DNA of 6,090 nucleotides from Flavobacteriales bacterium UBA5871 (lineage in GTDB: Bacteria > Bacteroidota > Bacteroidia > Flavobacteriales_D > Crocinitomicaceae). Location: positions 632 to 6,721 of the forward strand of contig DJFN01000165.1 of assembly GCA_002432085.1 (NCBI GenBank), given 5' to 3'. The notes under the pieces were generated by a model, which worked only from the letters and a program-made list of their open reading frames with translations, was not told where the DNA came from and ran no database searches. This document shows positions 1 through 5,521 of this stretch, one piece after another. Position numbers and translations under genes: made by a program. Within the stretch, counting starts at the first letter, position 1. The number at the start of each line of letters is the position of its first letter.

Positions 1-257
1 AAGAAGACTCGATCATCTATTTCAAGCCGAACGGAACAATCGCCGACAAAGGAAGCTGCTCCTGCAAAAACGGCGTTCTGAAAATCGATTGGGAAAAAGG
101 CGATAACGTTCCTGAAGAAGCAACCGTCTATTTCCGATCAGCCGATACGGTCGAGCTGCGGTACTACGATCATCCGTTTTCTTTTGAAAAGCTCGCATAC
201 GATAAAAGCAAGCCGGCTACGAATCCGACGAAGATTTTGGGGATTATCAATCAGTGA
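1..257 (+). CDS. Hypothetical protein, 3' end only (start outside window)
   Basis: An open frame enters from the left edge (first full codon at position 3) and runs 84 codons to a TGA at 255-257; the other two forward frames hit stops within about 100 bases. The visible C-terminal part begins EDSIIYFKPNGTI and has alternating hydrophobic and polar stretches typical of beta strands (IIYFKPNG, GVLKIDW, ATVYFRSADTVELRYY), with a CSC cysteine pair near residues 19-21 of the fragment. It ends in a proline- and lysine-rich tail. The pattern recalls the last strands of a small beta-barrel such as a lipocalin-like domain, but that is a guess from strand pattern alone; I do not recognise the family. 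The next gene starts one base after its stop, so the two are probably co-transcribed and translationally coupled. Confidence 0.75.
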   Translation, partial: EDSIIYFKPNGTIADKGSCSCKNGVLKIDWEKGDNVPEEATVYFRSADTVELRYYDHPFSFEKLAYDKSKPATNPTKILGIINQ

Positions 258-258
258 A

Positions 259-546
259 ATGGGAAACAATATTCCACCGGATATCTTACACAAGATTGAT
301 GAAATGTTCCCCGACAAGGCGAGCAATGAAAAGGCGCTAAATTCTATCCGAAAGATTTTTGAAGAAGAAAATTGGGGCGTTGGTCAAGCGCAGCTGGCAC
401 GCAGTGTTTTGTTCCTCGCAGACGGTAAGTTGCCTGAATTGCAAAACATCATGACTACCATAGAACCGCGGGACACTATTCTGCAAGCGGAGATAAAAGC
501 CGGCAATCATGGTCACTACTTTACCAAGCCTTTCAACCAATGTTGA
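259..546 (+). CDS. Conserved-looking hypothetical protein, 95 aa
   Basis: The ATG at 259 follows the previous stop by one base, which favours it over the upstream in-frame codon at 184 that would overlap the preceding gene heavily. The protein has no signal peptide, no membrane segment and a single cysteine at the very C-terminus, so it should be cytoplasmic. The first 60 residues look helical (PPDILHKIDEMF, EKALNSIRKIFEEE), followed by the segment QLARSVLFLADGKLPEL at about 44-60. A polar C-terminal section has EPRDTILQAEIKAGN at about 69-83 and ends HGHYFTKPF. I remember similar short proteins of unknown function with an 'R-x-hLFL-x-x-G-x-L...PRD-x-I' pattern, but cannot name a family. The TGA stop at 544-546 abuts an 8-bp tandem repeat, and the convergent glycosidase gene ends 40 bases further on. 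Confidence 0.7.
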   Translation: MGNNIPPDILHKIDEMFPDKASNEKALNSIRKIFEEENWGVGQAQLARSVLFLADGKLPELQNIMTTIEPRDTILQAEIKAGNHGHYFTKPFNQC

Positions 547-585
547 AACTCATAAACTCTTCAACTTGCCAACTCACCAACTCAG
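546..585. repeat. Five-copy 8-bp tandem repeat between convergent genes
   Basis: Five consecutive 8-base units fill the whole space between the two converging stop codons: AAACTCAT (546-553), AAACTCTT (554-561), CAACTTGC (562-569), CAACTCAC (570-577) and CAACTCAG (578-585). The core (A/C)AACT is present in every unit and the next base is C in four of five. The period is exact, with no insertions. There is no hairpin, so it is not a conventional intrinsic terminator. Simple repeats of the AACTCACC kind are, as I remember, frequent in Bacteroidota intergenic DNA; their role is unknown. Confidence 0.7.
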
Positions 586-2865
586 TCACCTCTTCGGCTT
601 CTTCCCCATATAAAACACCAGCGTTCCGCCGTTCGTGATATCGCCGTGGCGAATGAACAGATCGGTCAACGGTTTTCCGTTTAATTCGACTTTCTGCATG
701 TACACGTTCTTGTCGCTTTGATTCACGACTTTCACCTGGAACTGCTTGCCGTTTTCGAGGTTCAATGTGGCTGATTCCACCGCCGGACTTCCCAGCGCGT
801 ATTGGCCGGAACCGGGAGCAACCGGGTAAAAACCAAGCGAAGAAAAGATGTACCAGGCGCTCATCTGCCCGCAGTCGTCGTTACCGCCCAGACCATCGGG
901 CGCGTTTTTATACTGCATTTCCAGGATCATGCGCACTTTCGCCTGTGTTTTCCAAGGACTGTCGGTCCAGTTGTAAAGGTACGGAACGTGATGCGCCGGC
1001 TCGTTTCCGTGTACATAACCGCCGATAATGCCGTCGCGCGTGATGTCTTCCGTATGGGCGAAAAATTCGTCGGGCAAGTGCATTTCGAAGAGCGAATCGA
1101 GTCGCTTTTCCAGCTGTTTGCTTCCTCCCATCAGTTCCGCCAGCTCTGCCGGAGCGTGAGGTACGAAGAAGGTATAATTCCACGCATTTCCTTCAATGAA
1201 ACCTTGTCCGTGTGTGCTCAGCACATCAGCGCCCGGTTTAAAATCGCCTCTTGACAATCGTTCGCGCATAAAGCCGGTTTGAACGTCGAAGTTTTGTCGC
1301 CAATGGTTCGAACGGTCCATGTATTCCCTATAAATGTCCTGCTTACCGAGCTTCAAGGCGATCTGCGCAATACACCAGTCGTCGTAGGCGTATTCGAGCG
1401 TGTTGGAAACGGACGTTCCGCTTTTTTCAGCCGGAATGTAGCCTTTGTCGATGTAGTCGCCGATGCCTTCGTAATCGCGGCGGTTGGAAGTAATGATACA
1501 AGCCGCCAGCGCTGCTTCGGGATCGCCTTTGTAAACACCTTTGACGATCGCATCTGCCAGGACGGAAACGCTGTGGTAGCCGCTCATGCACCAATTGTCA
1601 TTAGCATAATGCGACCAGATCGGCAGCATGTGCAGCGCGCTTTGGTCGTAATGTGCCATCATGGAATGCACCATATCGTTGCTTCGGGTCGGTTGCACGA
1701 TGTTCAGCAGCGGATGCAGCGCGCGATACGTGTCCCAAAGCGAAAAGGTTGTGTAATTCGTAAAGCCTTTCGCCTGGTGAACGTCCTGATCGAGTCCTTT
1801 GTATTGGCCGTCGACATCCATATAAACCGTCGGATTGATAAAGGCGTGGTACATCGCCGTGTAAAAGTTCACTTTGTCGTCTTCGGCGCCCTCCATCACG
1901 ATACGGCTAAGCTCTTTGTTCCATTGGTCCTGCGCCTGCTGTTTCAACTGATCGAAGTTGTAACCTGAAGCCTCCGCGAGCATGTTTTCTACCGCGTTTT
2001 GCTGACTGACCGGCGAAAGCGCCATTTTCACCGTGATCTGTTCCTGTTCCGCTGTCGTGAAGTCGAAATACATGCGGATCTGCTGGCCGGCGATCTCTGG
2101 AAAATTATGCTGCTGGTCGAACTTGCGCCAGAATCCCCGATAGACCTGTCCGGATTCGAAGTTTTTCTGTCCATAGGACTTGAACGGCTTGGAAAATGAC
2201 AATGCGAAATAAACCGTTCGCGTTCGGGCCCAGCCGTTCGTTTGACGGTAGCCGGTGATCAGCGTGTCGTTTACCACGCGGACATAGGTCCATACGTTTT
2301 TGTCGCCGTAGTTGTAAATCCCGGACATGAGGTCGAGAATGATATGGCTTTCCTCCGAAGCCGAAAACGTGTAGCGATGAACGCCAACTCGGAGCGTAGC
2401 GGTCATTTCGGCAAGAATTTTATGGTCGTCGAGCAGCACTTTGTAGTAGCCTGCTTCAGCGGTTTCATTCGAATGCGAATAGGCCGAACGGAATCCGTTT
2501 GTTGGTTTGTCGGCCGTTCCGGGATTCAACTGGAGCGTTCCCTGTGTCGGCATGACGAGAAAATCGCCCAGGTCGGAATGGCCTGTGCCGCTGAAGTGCG
2601 TGTGGCTGAATCCAACGATCGTCGGGTCGTCGTATTGATAGCCCGCGCAGTATTTGTAAACCGAGCTGTTGTATTTGCCATCGACCGCGTAAGGAATCGT
2701 ATCGGTGTCCGGACTCAGCTGAACGGCTCCGAAAGGCACGGTAGCGCCGGGATAAGTGTGTCCCATTTTTTTGGTGCCGATCAGCGGTTTCACGTATTGA
2801 ACGAGGTTTTGCTGGGCATTTGCGGAAAAAGCGGTCAGCAGGAGGACGAAGAGCAATTGTTTCAT
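586..2865 (-). CDS. Secreted GH92 family alpha-mannosidase
   Basis: This encodes 759 residues, the usual size for glycoside hydrolase family 92: exo-acting, calcium-dependent, inverting alpha-mannosidases that trim mannose from N-glycans or mannans. A signal peptide covers residues 1-17 (MKQLLFVLLLTAFSANA|QQ) with no lipobox, so export to the periplasm or beyond is expected. This decides the start at 2865 rather than the longer frame reaching 2940. The N-terminal beta-sandwich includes VKPLIGT (25-31), YPGATVPFG (38-46) and GFSHTHFSGTG (85-95). The (alpha/alpha)6 catalytic part contains SLWDTYR (375-381), EGNAWNYTF (558-566), HGNEPAHH (619-626) and GNDDCGQMSAWY (661-672). By family knowledge, the Glu of EGN (E558) is the likely general acid, and the GNDD acidic residues (D663/D664) belong to the base and calcium region. 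All motifs look intact. Linkage specificity (alpha-1,2, -1,3, -1,4 or -1,6, or mannose-phosphate) cannot be read from sequence. No SusC/SusD or other glycan genes lie alongside. Confidence 0.95.
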   Translation of the reverse strand: MKQLLFVLLLTAFSANAQQNLVQYVKPLIGTKKMGHTYPGATVPFGAVQLSPDTDTIPYAVDGKYNSSVYKYCAGYQYDDPTIVGFSHTHFSGTGHSDLGDFLVMPTQGTLQLNPGTADKPTNGFRSAYSHSNETAEAGYYKVLLDDHKILAEMTATLRVGVHRYTFSASEESHIILDLMSGIYNYGDKNVWTYVRVVNDTLITGYRQTNGWARTRTVYFALSFSKPFKSYGQKNFESGQVYRGFWRKFDQQHNFPEIAGQQIRMYFDFTTAEQEQITVKMALSPVSQQNAVENMLAEASGYNFDQLKQQAQDQWNKELSRIVMEGAEDDKVNFYTAMYHAFINPTVYMDVDGQYKGLDQDVHQAKGFTNYTTFSLWDTYRALHPLLNIVQPTRSNDMVHSMMAHYDQSALHMLPIWSHYANDNWCMSGYHSVSVLADAIVKGVYKGDPEAALAACIITSNRRDYEGIGDYIDKGYIPAEKSGTSVSNTLEYAYDDWCIAQIALKLGKQDIYREYMDRSNHWRQNFDVQTGFMRERLSRGDFKPGADVLSTHGQGFIEGNAWNYTFFVPHAPAELAELMGGSKQLEKRLDSLFEMHLPDEFFAHTEDITRDGIIGGYVHGNEPAHHVPYLYNWTDSPWKTQAKVRMILEMQYKNAPDGLGGNDDCGQMSAWYIFSSLGFYPVAPGSGQYALGSPAVESATLNLENGKQFQVKVVNQSDKNVYMQKVELNGKPLTDLFIRHGDITNGGTLVFYMGKKPKR

Positions 2866-2933
2866 GGAATCGATGTGGAAGACGAAGATAGGATTTGCTA
2901 CAATAGCGCGTATGTTTTGTTTGCGCGAATCCT

Positions 2934-2948
2934 CAGTCATGCTGACTG
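2934..2948. promoter_or_regulatory. Short perfect dyad in the divergent intergenic region
   Basis: CAGTCA (2934-2939), loop TGC, TGACTG (2943-2948) form a perfect 6-bp inverted repeat roughly in the middle of the 142-bp gap between the divergent GH92 gene and the secreted-protein gene. It shares the exact 8-mer ATGCTGAC with the dyad at 3788-3804, and both sit about 60-66 bases before a plus-strand ATG. No T-run follows, so it is not an intrinsic terminator. It could be an operator or a remnant of a dispersed palindromic repeat; the first half (GTCATGCTGA) matches the start of a repeat I remember as common in Bacteroidota genomes. Confidence 0.35.
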
Positions 2949-2962
2949 TTGCGTGCTCTTAT

Positions 2963-2989
2963 TTGTTACGCAGGATTTGTGTACTATTG
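2963..2989 (+). promoter_or_regulatory. Possible promoter of the 3008-3709 gene
   Basis: TTG at 2963-2965 and TACTATTG at 2982-2989 resemble the Bacteroidota primary-sigma elements TTG (-33) and TAnnTTTG (-7), with one mismatch in the latter. The 16-base spacer is shorter than the usual 19-21. Transcription would begin around 2996, leaving a leader of about a dozen bases. It is the best candidate in this gap but weak on its own. Confidence 0.25.
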
Positions 2990-3007
2990 CAGCAGCAACC
3001 TTACAAC

Positions 3008-3709
3008 ATGAAATTTTTTACGCTTTTAGTGCTGTGCCTGCTGTGTTCATTCGGTTATGGACAAGTGAGCAGTCGCCAGCTTTCGACCGCCGGGATCGAC
3101 TCCGTGTTTACCAAGTCATTTTTGAATGAAAACGGCATTACGTTCAGTATTTATAAGGCGTTCGCGTATCACGACAAGACCGGCGATCACTTCATTCTGA
3201 TGACAGAGCACGCCATAGCCGGAACCGAAGATCCGCTGCAGAACGCCGAAACGTTTTACGATTCCATCAAGGCTTATTGCTTCGACCAGGCCGGCGATTC
3301 ACTTGTGCTGAAATGGACGGTCAGTGATTTCATCGCGACCAACGAAGTATCCGAAGAATATTCCGTGTGGTTCTGGACGAACTACTTTGATCTGAACGAC
3401 TACGACAAAGACGGCATTATCGATCCGATCATCGTGTTCGGAACAAGAGGAATGAACGGCACGGACGACGGAAGAATCAAGATCCTGACGTTTTACAAGG
3501 AAACCAAGTACGGCATTCGTCACCAGAACTGCGTGATGGATTCCGAGCGAAATACGAAGGTCGACAAGGCATTTTACACACTGCCCGCCACGCTGCAAAA
3601 AAGGGTTGGAGAGATCATGAGCAGCATCGTGGCGAACAACCACGGAATTTTCCCATACGGCTGGGAGGACGCGATGAAGAACAAAAAAGTGGCGTTTGAC
3701 GAGAATTGA
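3008..3709 (+). CDS. Secreted protein resembling the M949_RS01915 surface polysaccharide biosynthesis family
   Basis: The product has 233 residues and starts at the ATG at 3008, which is directly followed by a signal peptide (MKFFTLLVLCLLCSFGYG|Q, cleavage near residue 18). There is no lipobox at the cleavage point and no other membrane segment, so a periplasmic or secreted location is expected. Residues 128-139 (DLNDYDKDGIID) match the D-x-[DN]-x-D-G pattern of EF-hand-like or dockerin-like calcium loops, then come PIIVFGT (140-146), DDGRIKILTFYKETKYGIR (153-171). The 'D-x-DKDG...K-hhhhY-x-x-x-KY-h-hR' order is what I remember of proteins named 'M949_RS01915 family surface polysaccharide biosynthesis protein', a name carried over from a Riemerella locus whose biochemistry is not established. 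A polysaccharide role is therefore only inherited annotation. The gene is divergent from the GH92 enzyme and shares a 142-bp regulatory gap with it, but a functional link is not shown. Confidence 0.85.
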   Translation: MKFFTLLVLCLLCSFGYGQVSSRQLSTAGIDSVFTKSFLNENGITFSIYKAFAYHDKTGDHFILMTEHAIAGTEDPLQNAETFYDSIKAYCFDQAGDSLVLKWTVSDFIATNEVSEEYSVWFWTNYFDLNDYDKDGIIDPIIVFGTRGMNGTDDGRIKILTFYKETKYGIRHQNCVMDSERNTKVDKAFYTLPATLQKRVGEIMSSIVANNHGIFPYGWEDAMKNKKVAFDEN

Positions 3710-3744
3710 GTTTAACCCGCTCTTAACCTCTCCCCCGCGAATTA

Positions 3745-3765
3745 ACGAATCTGCACGAATTCTGC
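3745..3765 (+). repeat. Near-perfect 10/11-bp direct repeat
   Basis: ACGAATCTGC (3745-3754) is followed immediately by ACGAATTCTGC (3755-3765), a tandem copy with one extra T; ACGAATT occurs again at 3781-3787. The second copy overlaps an inverted repeat, TGCAT (3763-3767) and ATGCA (3775-3779). This lies in the 160-bp gap before the DUF1801 gene. It may be protein-binding sites or chance; nothing else supports function. Confidence 0.3.
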
Positions 3766-3787
3766 ATATTGTAAATGCAAACGAATT

Positions 3788-3804
3788 TGTCAGCTATGCT
3801 GACA
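3788..3804. promoter_or_regulatory. Perfect 7-bp dyad upstream of the DUF1801 gene
   Basis: TGTCAGC (3788-3794), loop TAT, GCTGACA (3798-3804) form a perfect 7-bp inverted repeat. The RNA form would be a small hairpin, but the sequence after it is not T-rich, so an intrinsic terminator for the preceding gene is unlikely. It contains the same ATGCTGAC 8-mer as the dyad at 2934-2948 and sits 65 bases before the ATG at 3870. An operator or a dispersed palindrome are the two main readings. Confidence 0.4.
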
Positions 3805-3869
3805 CTGGTTCGCGTATTGGCTTAGTTTAGTTGGATTTTGTTATTTTCAATTGTAGAAAACGTTTCCAC

Positions 3870-4238
3870 ATGGCAAAGACAGACTTTAAAACAATAGACG
3901 AATACCAGAGCGGTTTTCCGGCCGAGCTGCAGGACCGCATGCAGGCCATCCGTAAGATCATTCACGAGGTTGTGCCGGAAGTTGAAGAGACGATCAGCTA
4001 TCAGATTCCGTGTTTCAAATACAAAGGCTATTTGATCTATTATTCGGCGTATGCGAAGCACATTTCGCTGTCGCACCCGTTCAGTGCGGCTTTGCTCGAG
4101 CGTTTCGAAACCGAGCTCAAAGGGTATAAAGTCAGCAAATCGGCTATTCAGATCCCAAACGATAAAGAGCTGCCGGTGGAGCTGATCCGCAACCTCATCC
4201 AATTCCGGAAAGAAGAGAACGAGGCGAAACCGAAATAA
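3870..4238 (+). CDS. DUF1801 / YdhG-like (frataxin-like Fra) protein
   Basis: This encodes 122 residues with no signal peptide or membrane segment, hence cytoplasmic. The DUF1801 (YdhG-type) core runs from about 18 to 112. Its marks are a helical AELQDRMQAIRKIIHEVVPE (18-37) and ETISYQIPCFKYKG (40-53). The strand pair LIYYSAYAKHISLSHP (55-70) follows, with the typical K-H-I-[GS]-h pattern. The C-terminal SKSAIQIPNDKELPVELIRNLIQFRKEE block (89-116) corresponds to the family's 'SKGTIRFP...PLP..LI..IV..R'. Bacillus subtilis YdhG (Fra) of this fold has been described as a frataxin-like iron donor, so databases often call members 'iron chaperone'; iron binding here is untested. ATG 3870 is preferred over the in-frame TTG at 3831 because it gives the family's usual short N-terminus. 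It stands alone, with gaps of 160 and 92 bases on its two sides. Confidence 0.9.
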   Translation: MAKTDFKTIDEYQSGFPAELQDRMQAIRKIIHEVVPEVEETISYQIPCFKYKGYLIYYSAYAKHISLSHPFSAALLERFETELKGYKVSKSAIQIPNDKELPVELIRNLIQFRKEENEAKPK

Positions 4239-4255
4239 TTTTTTTACTCAAGTGC

Positions 4256-4286
4256 TTGGAAATGTTCCGTCTGATTATTTACTTTG
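4256..4286 (+). promoter_or_regulatory. Probable Bacteroidota-type promoter
   Basis: TTG at 4256-4258 and TTACTTTG at 4279-4286 are separated by 20 bases and match the TTG / TAnnTTTG arrangement of Bacteroidota housekeeping promoters, with one mismatch in the -7 box. The surroundings are AT-rich down to the ATG at 4331, giving a leader of roughly 35-40 bases without a Shine-Dalgarno sequence. It would drive the two-gene unit 4331-5027. Confidence 0.45.
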
Positions 4287-4330
4287 TATTTCAAAGTTCT
4301 TTTAATTTGTTTTACTAAATTCTTTCAATC

Positions 4331-4669
4331 ATGACTGAGCAACAAAACTTCGGCTTCAATTCAACCTTATTAGGAAAGCGCACCGTTATCGGTGCAGGCA
4401 TCGCTTTTAGTCTCATCGCAGGATTCATCGGTTTTATGTTCCTGGTGGTCGGAGGCAGCTTCGAAGCGGGACTGTGGATCGCCTTACCGCTTTTGACCGT
4501 AACGGTAGCCGGCGCATTCGGCGGAGCAGCACACTACTTACTGGATCTTCTGCTGAAGCCGCGCGACTGGATGAAAGTGCTGTTCAATACCGGTTTCATG
4601 ATTGTCTACCTGATCGGTTTGTGGCTGAGCCTGATCATCGCGTTTGCACTGCTGGGGTTTTGGGATTGA
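4331..4669 (+). CDS. Small three-helix inner membrane protein (often mis-named KefB)
   Basis: The product has 112 residues with a short polar N-terminus, then three hydrophobic segments at about 19-41, 46-68 and 85-109, so an integral inner-membrane protein. The order GKRTVIGAGIAFSLI (15-29), LPLLTVTVAGAFGGAAHYLLD (52-72), W-M-K-V-L (80-84) and IVYLIGLWL (91-99) matches, from memory, a Bacteroidota family of about 110 residues. Genomes commonly label it 'potassium transporter KefB'. It lacks the many helices and NAD-binding domain of true KefB, so that label should not be believed; the function is unknown. A small lipoprotein gene begins 10 bases after its stop, suggesting one transcript and possibly a shared envelope role. 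Confidence 0.85.
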   Translation: MTEQQNFGFNSTLLGKRTVIGAGIAFSLIAGFIGFMFLVVGGSFEAGLWIALPLLTVTVAGAFGGAAHYLLDLLLKPRDWMKVLFNTGFMIVYLIGLWLSLIIAFALLGFWD

Positions 4670-4679
4670 GCTGGCGGCT

Positions 4680-5027
4680 ATGATAAAATCGCCCTTGATT
4701 TTCACGCTTCTCATCCTTTGCTCTTGTAAGCCTGAAAGGAAATTCGATCGGGATTTGTGGAACGATGATTCGGATCGTGGCTTATATGAAAACAGAAATG
4801 CCATGCTGGACGATCTGTTGGAAAATCATCAGCTTAAAGGAATGAATCTTCACGAGCTGGAAGAGCTGTTCGGGTACATTGATTCGACTTCCAACCGAAG
4901 AAAAATAAACTTTGAAGTCTACCAGGAATGGGATGGAATCGATCCATTTTACACCAAATACCTGAATCTTCGATTGAATAAAGATCGGATCGTTGATTCG
5001 GTATATATAAGCGAATATCAGCGATAA
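4680..5027 (+). CDS. Small lipoprotein, possibly BamE/SmpA-like fold
   Basis: This encodes 115 residues. The ATG at 4680 places a lipoprotein signal directly at the N-terminus: hydrophobic MIKSPLIFTLLIL followed by the lipobox-like L13-C14-S15-C16, with Cys16 the likely lipidated residue. The upstream in-frame TTG at 4644 would bury this signal and overlap the previous gene. The mature part is charged: DLLENHQLKGMNLHELEELFGYID (46-69), then INFEVYQEWDG (76-86), YLNLRLNKDRIVDSVYI (94-110). The order 'helix, L-x-G-M-x-x-x-E-h-x-x-L-h-G, two strands ending in h-x-h-x-h-x-x-x-D-x-h-h' is that of small BamE/SmpA/OmlA-like lipoproteins and related two-layer folds. This is a fold-level guess; no specific function can be given. 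Probably co-transcribed with the membrane protein gene 10 bases upstream. Confidence 0.8.
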   Translation: MIKSPLIFTLLILCSCKPERKFDRDLWNDDSDRGLYENRNAMLDDLLENHQLKGMNLHELEELFGYIDSTSNRRKINFEVYQEWDGIDPFYTKYLNLRLNKDRIVDSVYISEYQR

Positions 5028-5062
5028 ATGATTATTTAATTCAGGACCAAACTTCCCTTCCC

Positions 5063-5091
5063 GTAACCTTTCAGTGACTCGCTTACTCTAA
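5063..5091 (+). promoter_or_regulatory. Putative ECF sigma factor promoter of the DoxX-sigma operon
   Basis: GTAACCTT (5063-5070) and TCTAA (5087-5091) are separated by 16 bases. This matches the -35 'AAC' box plus -10 TCTRA layout of sigma-E-like ECF promoters, including the spacing. Transcription would start near 5097, about 20 bases before the ATG at 5118. Since an ECF sigma gene is the second gene of this unit, autoregulation is the natural reading. No housekeeping TAnnTTTG box is obvious in the same 90-bp gap. Confidence 0.45.
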
Positions 5092-5117
5092 CGAAGAAAG
5101 CACTAAAAACACACGTT

Positions 5118-5501
5118 ATGGAAAGCAACCAAGTACAACAGTCCCTGAAACCGGTTTACCAACTTTTGAAGTTTACGTTCGTGATCGTACCGATCGTGGC
5201 GGGGCTGGACAAATTCACCAACATCTTAACGAACTGGGAACAGTATCTGAATCCGGGCATCGAAGGCATGCTGCCGTTTTCGGGTGCTACGTTTATGATG
5301 GTCGTAGGCGTGATCGAGATCGTGGCCGGTGTGATCGTGCTGCTGCGACCGGCTTTGGGCGGACTCATCGTTGCAGCCTGGCTGACCTTGATTGCTCTAA
5401 CGTTGATCGCCGGCTGGATGTACGTAGACGTCGCCGTTCGCGACCTTGTGATGGCCATTTCGGTATTTTCGATGGCAAAAATGAGTAAATTGATTGTCTG
5501 A
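5118..5501 (+). CDS. DoxX-like four-helix membrane protein
   Basis: The product has 127 residues with four hydrophobic segments at about 17-36, 57-76, 80-100 and 105-121, the size and topology of small DoxX-like proteins. Supporting features are the first-helix pattern IVAGLDKFTNIL (26-37), where family members have a G-x-x-K-h motif. The periplasmic-looking W-E-Q-Y-L-N-P-G loop (40-47), the E67 inside VGVIEIVAGVIVLLRP (63-78) and R108-D109 before the last helix also fit. DoxX-like proteins are a broad superfamily, with members proposed to act in quinone or thiol redox or stress defence; the role here is unknown. The ECF sigma gene follows after 20 bases, so both are probably transcribed from the promoter-like site just upstream, possibly making this a sigma-controlled envelope-stress protein. 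Confidence 0.85.
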   Translation: MESNQVQQSLKPVYQLLKFTFVIVPIVAGLDKFTNILTNWEQYLNPGIEGMLPFSGATFMMVVGVIEIVAGVIVLLRPALGGLIVAAWLTLIALTLIAGWMYVDVAVRDLVMAISVFSMAKMSKLIV

Positions 5502-5521
5502 GCAAAAACGTCTGACGGCTT

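Noticed and set aside
1279..1968. 229-codon plus-strand frame inside the GH92 gene
   Set aside because: Antisense to the catalytic domain (SLWDTYR through the TSVSNTLEYA region). Its Val/Arg-rich composition is typical of the complement of a real coding frame.
2883..2890. TATCTTCG on the minus strand as a -7 box for the GH92 gene
   Set aside because: It has one mismatch to TAnnTTTG, but there is no TTG at 19-21 bases upstream (nearest is 11), so I do not call a promoter.
2242..3129. Long plus-strand open frame (295 codons) opposite the GH92 gene, crossing into the secreted-protein region
   Set aside because: It lies antisense to a gene with intact GH92 motifs and a signal peptide, its translation is low in coherent motifs, and its 3' part overlaps the secreted-protein gene in another frame. 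It is a shadow frame.
3788..3804. Intrinsic terminator for the 3008-3709 gene
   Set aside because: The stem is only 7 bp and no U-run follows; the next bases are CTGGTTCG. It is also 79 bases past the stop codon.
3823..3849. TAGTTTAG or TATTTTCA as the -7 box of the DUF1801 gene
   Set aside because: Each deviates from TAnnTTTG and the available TTG positions give poor spacing; the AT-rich context makes chance matches likely.
4239..4255. T-run after the DUF1801 stop as a terminator
   Set aside because: The run of seven or eight T has no preceding GC-rich stem-loop.
5485..5515. Second ECF-like promoter (GTAAATTG ... TCTGA) just before the sigma gene
   Set aside because: TCTGA fits TCTRA and CGTCTGACG is a small palindrome, but the -35 lacks the AAC core, the spacer is 18 bases, and transcription would start at or inside the start codon.
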